Assembly (NCBI GenBank): GCA_964577255.1
Contig: CAZNYM010000059.1
Coordinates: forward strand, 1 to 8,934
Length of the DNA: 8,934 nucleotides
Reading direction: 5' to 3'
Source: Micavibrio_C sp964577255
Lineage (GTDB): Bacteria > Pseudomonadota > Alphaproteobacteria > Micavibrionales > Micavibrionaceae
Part shown: positions 6,242 to 8,934 of the stretch, one piece after another
Numbering within the stretch: position 1 is the stretch's first letter
Layout: every line of letters begins with the position of its first letter
Notes under the pieces: model-generated
Told to the model about the DNA's origin: nothing
The model's input: the letters and a program-made list of their open reading frames with translations, nothing else
The model's database searches: none
Translations under genes and position numbers: made by a program

Positions 6242-6736
6242 ATGTCCCGTCGCCACGCAGCTGAAAAACGTGAAATTCTTCCCGATCCGCGCTTTGGAGA
6301 TCTGATCGTTTCCAAGTTCATCAACAACATCATGAGCCGCGGCAAAAAATCGGCCGCGGAGCAGATCGTTTACGGCGCCCTCGAGCAGGTCCGCAAAAAA
6401 GAGAAACTGGCCAACGACGGCGAAGTCGTGACCTACTTCCACGAAACCCTGAACAAGATCAAGCCGCAGGTCGAAGTGCGTTCCCGCCGTATCGGTGGCG
6501 CCACCTACCAGGTGCCGATCGAGGTTCCGGCCGCGCGTGCCCAGGCGATGTCGATGCGCTGGCTGCGCGAATGCGCTGCCAGCCGCGGCGAGCGCACCAT
6601 GATGGACAAGCTCACCGGCGAGATCATCGACGCGCACAATGAGCGCGGCGCGGCGATCAAAAAGCGCGATGCCGTCCACGCCATGGCCGAGGCCAACAAG
6701 GCCTTCGCCCATTACCGTTTCAGTTCCGCCGCGTAA
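6242..6736 (+). CDS. rpsG: 30S ribosomal protein S7
   Basis: S7 starts assembly of the head of the small subunit by binding the 3' domain of 16S rRNA, and it lines the E site. In E. coli it also represses its own operon by binding the rpsL-rpsG region of the mRNA; whether that holds here is unknown, and the 12-base gap leaves little room for the same RNA element. The N-terminal signature SRRHAAEKREILPDPRFGD (2-20), the beta-hairpin region VEVRSRRIGGATYQVP (77-92) and the C-terminal helices ending in AFAHYRF are all present. At 164 residues it is a few longer than the usual 156 or so. The extra length sits in KKEKLANDGE (52-61) and in a short SSAA tail. AAGGAG (6228-6233) overlaps the rpsL stop codon and serves as a strong ribosome binding site, so translation is probably coupled. 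Confidence 0.99.
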   Translation: MSRRHAAEKREILPDPRFGDLIVSKFINNIMSRGKKSAAEQIVYGALEQVRKKEKLANDGEVVTYFHETLNKIKPQVEVRSRRIGGATYQVPIEVPAARAQAMSMRWLRECAASRGERTMMDKLTGEIIDAHNERGAAIKKRDAVHAMAEANKAFAHYRFSSAA

Positions 6737-6765
6737 GGTGAAAGCAAGGATATAAAGAGTAGATT

Positions 6766-8871
6766 ATGGCACGCGAAACCCCGATAGATCTGTACCGCAA
6801 CATTGGCATCATGGCGCACATCGATGCCGGCAAAACCACGACCACGGAACGGATCCTTTACTACACCGGCAAATCGCACAAGATCGGCGAAGTGCACGAC
6901 GGCGCGGCCACCATGGACTGGATGGAGCAGGAGCAGGAACGCGGTATCACCATCACCTCCGCCGCTACCACGTGTTTCTGGGATGGTGCGGAAAACGGCC
7001 TTTACCCCGGCAAAAGATGCCGCATCAACATCATCGACACTCCCGGCCACGTGGACTTCACCATCGAAGTCGAGCGTTCGCTGCGCGTGCTTGACGGCGC
7101 TGTGTGCCTGCTCGACGGCAACCAGGGTGTCGAGCCCCAGACGGAAACCGTCTGGCGCCAGGGCGACAAATACCGCGTGCCCCGCATCATTTTCGCCAAC
7201 AAGATGGACAAGATCGGCGCCGATTTCTATTTCTGCGTCGACACCGTCAAGGACCGTCTGGGCATCAACCCGCTGATCCTTAACCTGCCGATCGGCATCG
7301 AAAGTACATTCGCGGGCGTGGTCGATCTGATCGCCATGAAAGCGATCGTCTGGGATTCGGATACGCTGGGCGCGACCTTCAAGGTCACCGATATCCCCGC
7401 CGATCTGATGGACAAGGCCAAGGAATACCGCCAGGCGCTTATCGAGGCTGCCGTCGAAATGGACGACGCTGCCATGGAAGCTTACTTGGAAGGCAAGGAG
7501 CCTGACGTTCAGACCCTCAAGAAATGCATCCGCAAGGGTACGATCGCGTTCAAGATAATCCCGATGATGTGCGGTTCCTCGTTCAAGAACAAGGGCGTGC
7601 AGCCGCTGCTCGACGCTGTGATCGACTATCTGCCGTCGCCTCTCGATGTCGGCAACGTTCGCGGCACGGAATATCGCGGCGAAGGCGAGGACAGCCGTCC
7701 GCCAACCGACGACGCCCCGTTCTCGGGCCTTGCGTTCAAAATTATGAACGACCCGTTCGTGGGCTCTCTCACCTTCATGCGCGTTTATTCGGGCAAGCTG
7801 GAAGCGGGTTCCTACGTTCTGAACTCAGTCAAGGACAACAAGGAGCGCATCGGCCGCATGCTGCTGATGCACGCCAACAACCGCGAAGAGATCAAGGAAG
7901 CCCACGCCGGCGACATCGTCGCGCTCGTGAGCCTGAAGAACACCATCACCGGCGACACGCTGTGCGACGTGGACAAGCCGATCGTGCTCGAGCGCATGGA
8001 ATTCCCCGAGCCGGTCATCGAAATCGCCATCGAGCCCAAATCCAAGGCCGACCAGGAAAAAATGGGCGTCGCTCTGGGCAAGCTTGTTTCCGAGGATCCC
8101 TCGTTCCGCGTCCAGACCGACCAGGAATCGGGCCAGACCATCCTCAAAGGCATGGGCGAGCTGCATCTGGACATCAAGATCGACATCCTCAAGCGCACGT
8201 TCGGCGTCGAAGCCAATATCGGAGCGCCGCAGGTGGCTTACCGCGAAACCATCGCCAAGGCCTGCGAGATCAACTACACCCACAAAAAGCAGACCGGTGG
8301 TTCCGGCCAGTTCGCGAAGGTGGGCATGATCTTCGAACCGGCCGAAAAAGGCAGCGGCTTCGAATTCGTCAACGAAGTCGTCGGCGGTGCCGTTCCCAAG
8401 GAATATATCCCGGGCGTGCAAAAGGGCCTCGAGATGGCCAAGGAAAGCGGCGTCATTGCCGGCTTCCCGGTCATCGATTTCCGCGTGCGCCTGGTTGACG
8501 GCGCTTACCACGACGTCGACTCTTCGGCCCTGGCTTTCGAAATCGCCGCCAAGGCAGCCTTCAAGGAAGGCATGCAGAAGGCCGGCCCCGTGCTGCTCGA
8601 GCCGATCATGAGCGTCGAAGTTGTCACGCCGGAAGAATACATGGGCTCGGTCATCGGCGACCTCAACAGCCGCCGCGGCCAGGTCACCAACATGGGCGAT
8701 CGCGGCAACGCCAAGGTCGTCGACGCCATGGTGCCGCTTGCCAACATGTTCGGTTACATCAATACGCTGCGTTCGATGTCTCAGGGCCGTGCCCAGTACA
8801 CGATGCAGTTTGACCACTACGATCCTGTCCCCGCCAACGTGGTGCAGGAAGTAAAAGAGAAATTCGCCTGA
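6766..8871 (+). CDS. fusA: Elongation factor G
   Basis: This GTPase drives translocation of tRNA and mRNA on the ribosome and helps recycle ribosomes with RRF. The 701-residue protein is complete (E. coli 704). The G domain has AHIDAGKTT (17-25), RGITIT (59-64, switch I), DTPGH (91-95, with the catalytic His95), NKMD (145-148) and GSSFKNKG (270-277). Domain II starts near 300, with DPFVG at about 329. Domains III and IV follow, with AYRET near 491. The domain IV tip has the loop TGGSGQF (510-516) and H582 in AYHDVDSS, matching E. coli H583. The domain V region ends in a family-like C-terminus. All key residues are intact, so this is the housekeeping enzyme. It starts 29 bases after rpsG, with AAAGAG (6754-6759) as the likely ribosome binding site and AAGGA at 6746-6750 as a more distant alternative. 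tuf follows after 24 bases. Confidence 0.99.
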   Translation: MARETPIDLYRNIGIMAHIDAGKTTTTERILYYTGKSHKIGEVHDGAATMDWMEQEQERGITITSAATTCFWDGAENGLYPGKRCRINIIDTPGHVDFTIEVERSLRVLDGAVCLLDGNQGVEPQTETVWRQGDKYRVPRIIFANKMDKIGADFYFCVDTVKDRLGINPLILNLPIGIESTFAGVVDLIAMKAIVWDSDTLGATFKVTDIPADLMDKAKEYRQALIEAAVEMDDAAMEAYLEGKEPDVQTLKKCIRKGTIAFKIIPMMCGSSFKNKGVQPLLDAVIDYLPSPLDVGNVRGTEYRGEGEDSRPPTDDAPFSGLAFKIMNDPFVGSLTFMRVYSGKLEAGSYVLNSVKDNKERIGRMLLMHANNREEIKEAHAGDIVALVSLKNTITGDTLCDVDKPIVLERMEFPEPVIEIAIEPKSKADQEKMGVALGKLVSEDPSFRVQTDQESGQTILKGMGELHLDIKIDILKRTFGVEANIGAPQVAYRETIAKACEINYTHKKQTGGSGQFAKVGMIFEPAEKGSGFEFVNEVVGGAVPKEYIPGVQKGLEMAKESGVIAGFPVIDFRVRLVDGAYHDVDSSALAFEIAAKAAFKEGMQKAGPVLLEPIMSVEVVTPEEYMGSVIGDLNSRRGQVTNMGDRGNAKVVDAMVPLANMFGYINTLRSMSQGRAQYTMQFDHYDPVPANVVQEVKEKFA

Positions 8872-8895
8872 TTTATTTGAGAGAGGAAGAAAGCA

Positions 8896-8934
8896 ATGGC
8901 CAAGGAAAAGTTTGAGCGGACGAAGCCGCACGTG
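8896..8934 (+). CDS. tuf: Elongation factor Tu, N-terminus only (cut by the window end)
   Basis: Thirteen codons are visible, MAKEKFERTKPHV, the characteristic N-terminus of bacterial EF-Tu just before the first GTP-binding loop. EF-Tu delivers aminoacyl-tRNA to the ribosome. AGAGGAAG lies about 8 bases upstream as ribosome binding site. The position right after fusA is the standard str operon order. The rest of the gene lies beyond the window. Confidence 0.95.
   Translation, partial: MAKEKFERTKPHV

Noticed and set aside
5663..6712. Open frame of 349 codons on the minus strand across the rpsL leader, rpsL and rpsG
   Set aside because: It covers two certain ribosomal protein genes in antisense. 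Its openness follows from their codon bias.
7524..8498. Open frame of 324 codons on the plus strand in another frame of fusA
   Set aside because: Arg/Gly/His-rich out-of-frame translation of EF-G; no independent coding signal.
7825..8931. Open frame of 368 codons on the minus strand over fusA and the start of tuf
   Set aside because: Antisense shadow of the conserved EF-G gene; no recognisable protein.

Overview
The window is the junction between the rpoBC operon and the str operon (rpsL-rpsG-fusA-tuf) of a bacterial chromosome. The organism is most likely a proteobacterium, and I lean to an Alphaproteobacterium. RpoC carries the large insertion inside the trigger loop that is found in proteobacteria, the gene order rpoC / rpsL / rpsG / fusA / tuf is the usual one, and the EF-Tu N-terminus and EF-G look alphaproteobacterial. 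Codon use in the housekeeping genes is GC-rich. The S12 and S7 sequences are somewhat unlike those of textbook alphas, so a deep-branching or little-studied lineage is plausible. This placement rests on recalled protein sequences, not on a search.

Layout: positions 2-2971 hold the 3' part of rpoC (about the last 990 codons), closed by a very clear intrinsic terminator at 2992-3022. Next come two genes that are not part of the canonical operon. One is a small plus-strand hydrophobic protein of unknown function (3058-3738). The other is a convergent minus-strand multi-pass membrane protein of the PTPS-related / GT-C-like type (3661-5472). Their 3' ends overlap by 78 bases with no obvious terminator between them. 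A 373-base gene-free stretch (5473-5845) follows. It holds a good sigma70-type promoter (TTGACT, 17 bases, TAGATT), an inverted repeat that flanks its -35 box, and a leader of roughly 245 nt with several possible hairpins and two tiny ORFs. The stop codon of the second tiny ORF overlaps the rpsL start codon. The rest is the tightly packed str operon: rpsL (5846-6229), rpsG (6242-6736), fusA (6766-8871) and the first 13 codons of tuf (8896 to the window end).

Function: rpoC makes the catalytic beta' subunit of RNA polymerase. rpsL and rpsG make 30S proteins of the decoding centre and head, and fusA and tuf make the two elongation GTPases. Transcription of rpoC is stopped at 3022 and the str operon is restarted from its own promoter near 5565, so here the two housekeeping operons are split by about 2.5 kb of unrelated membrane-protein genes. 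I see no mobile-element hallmarks (transposase, integrase, terminal repeats), no CRISPR array and no tRNA or rRNA. I do not see a new defence or biosynthetic system. The least explained parts are the two inserted genes and the rpsL leader.
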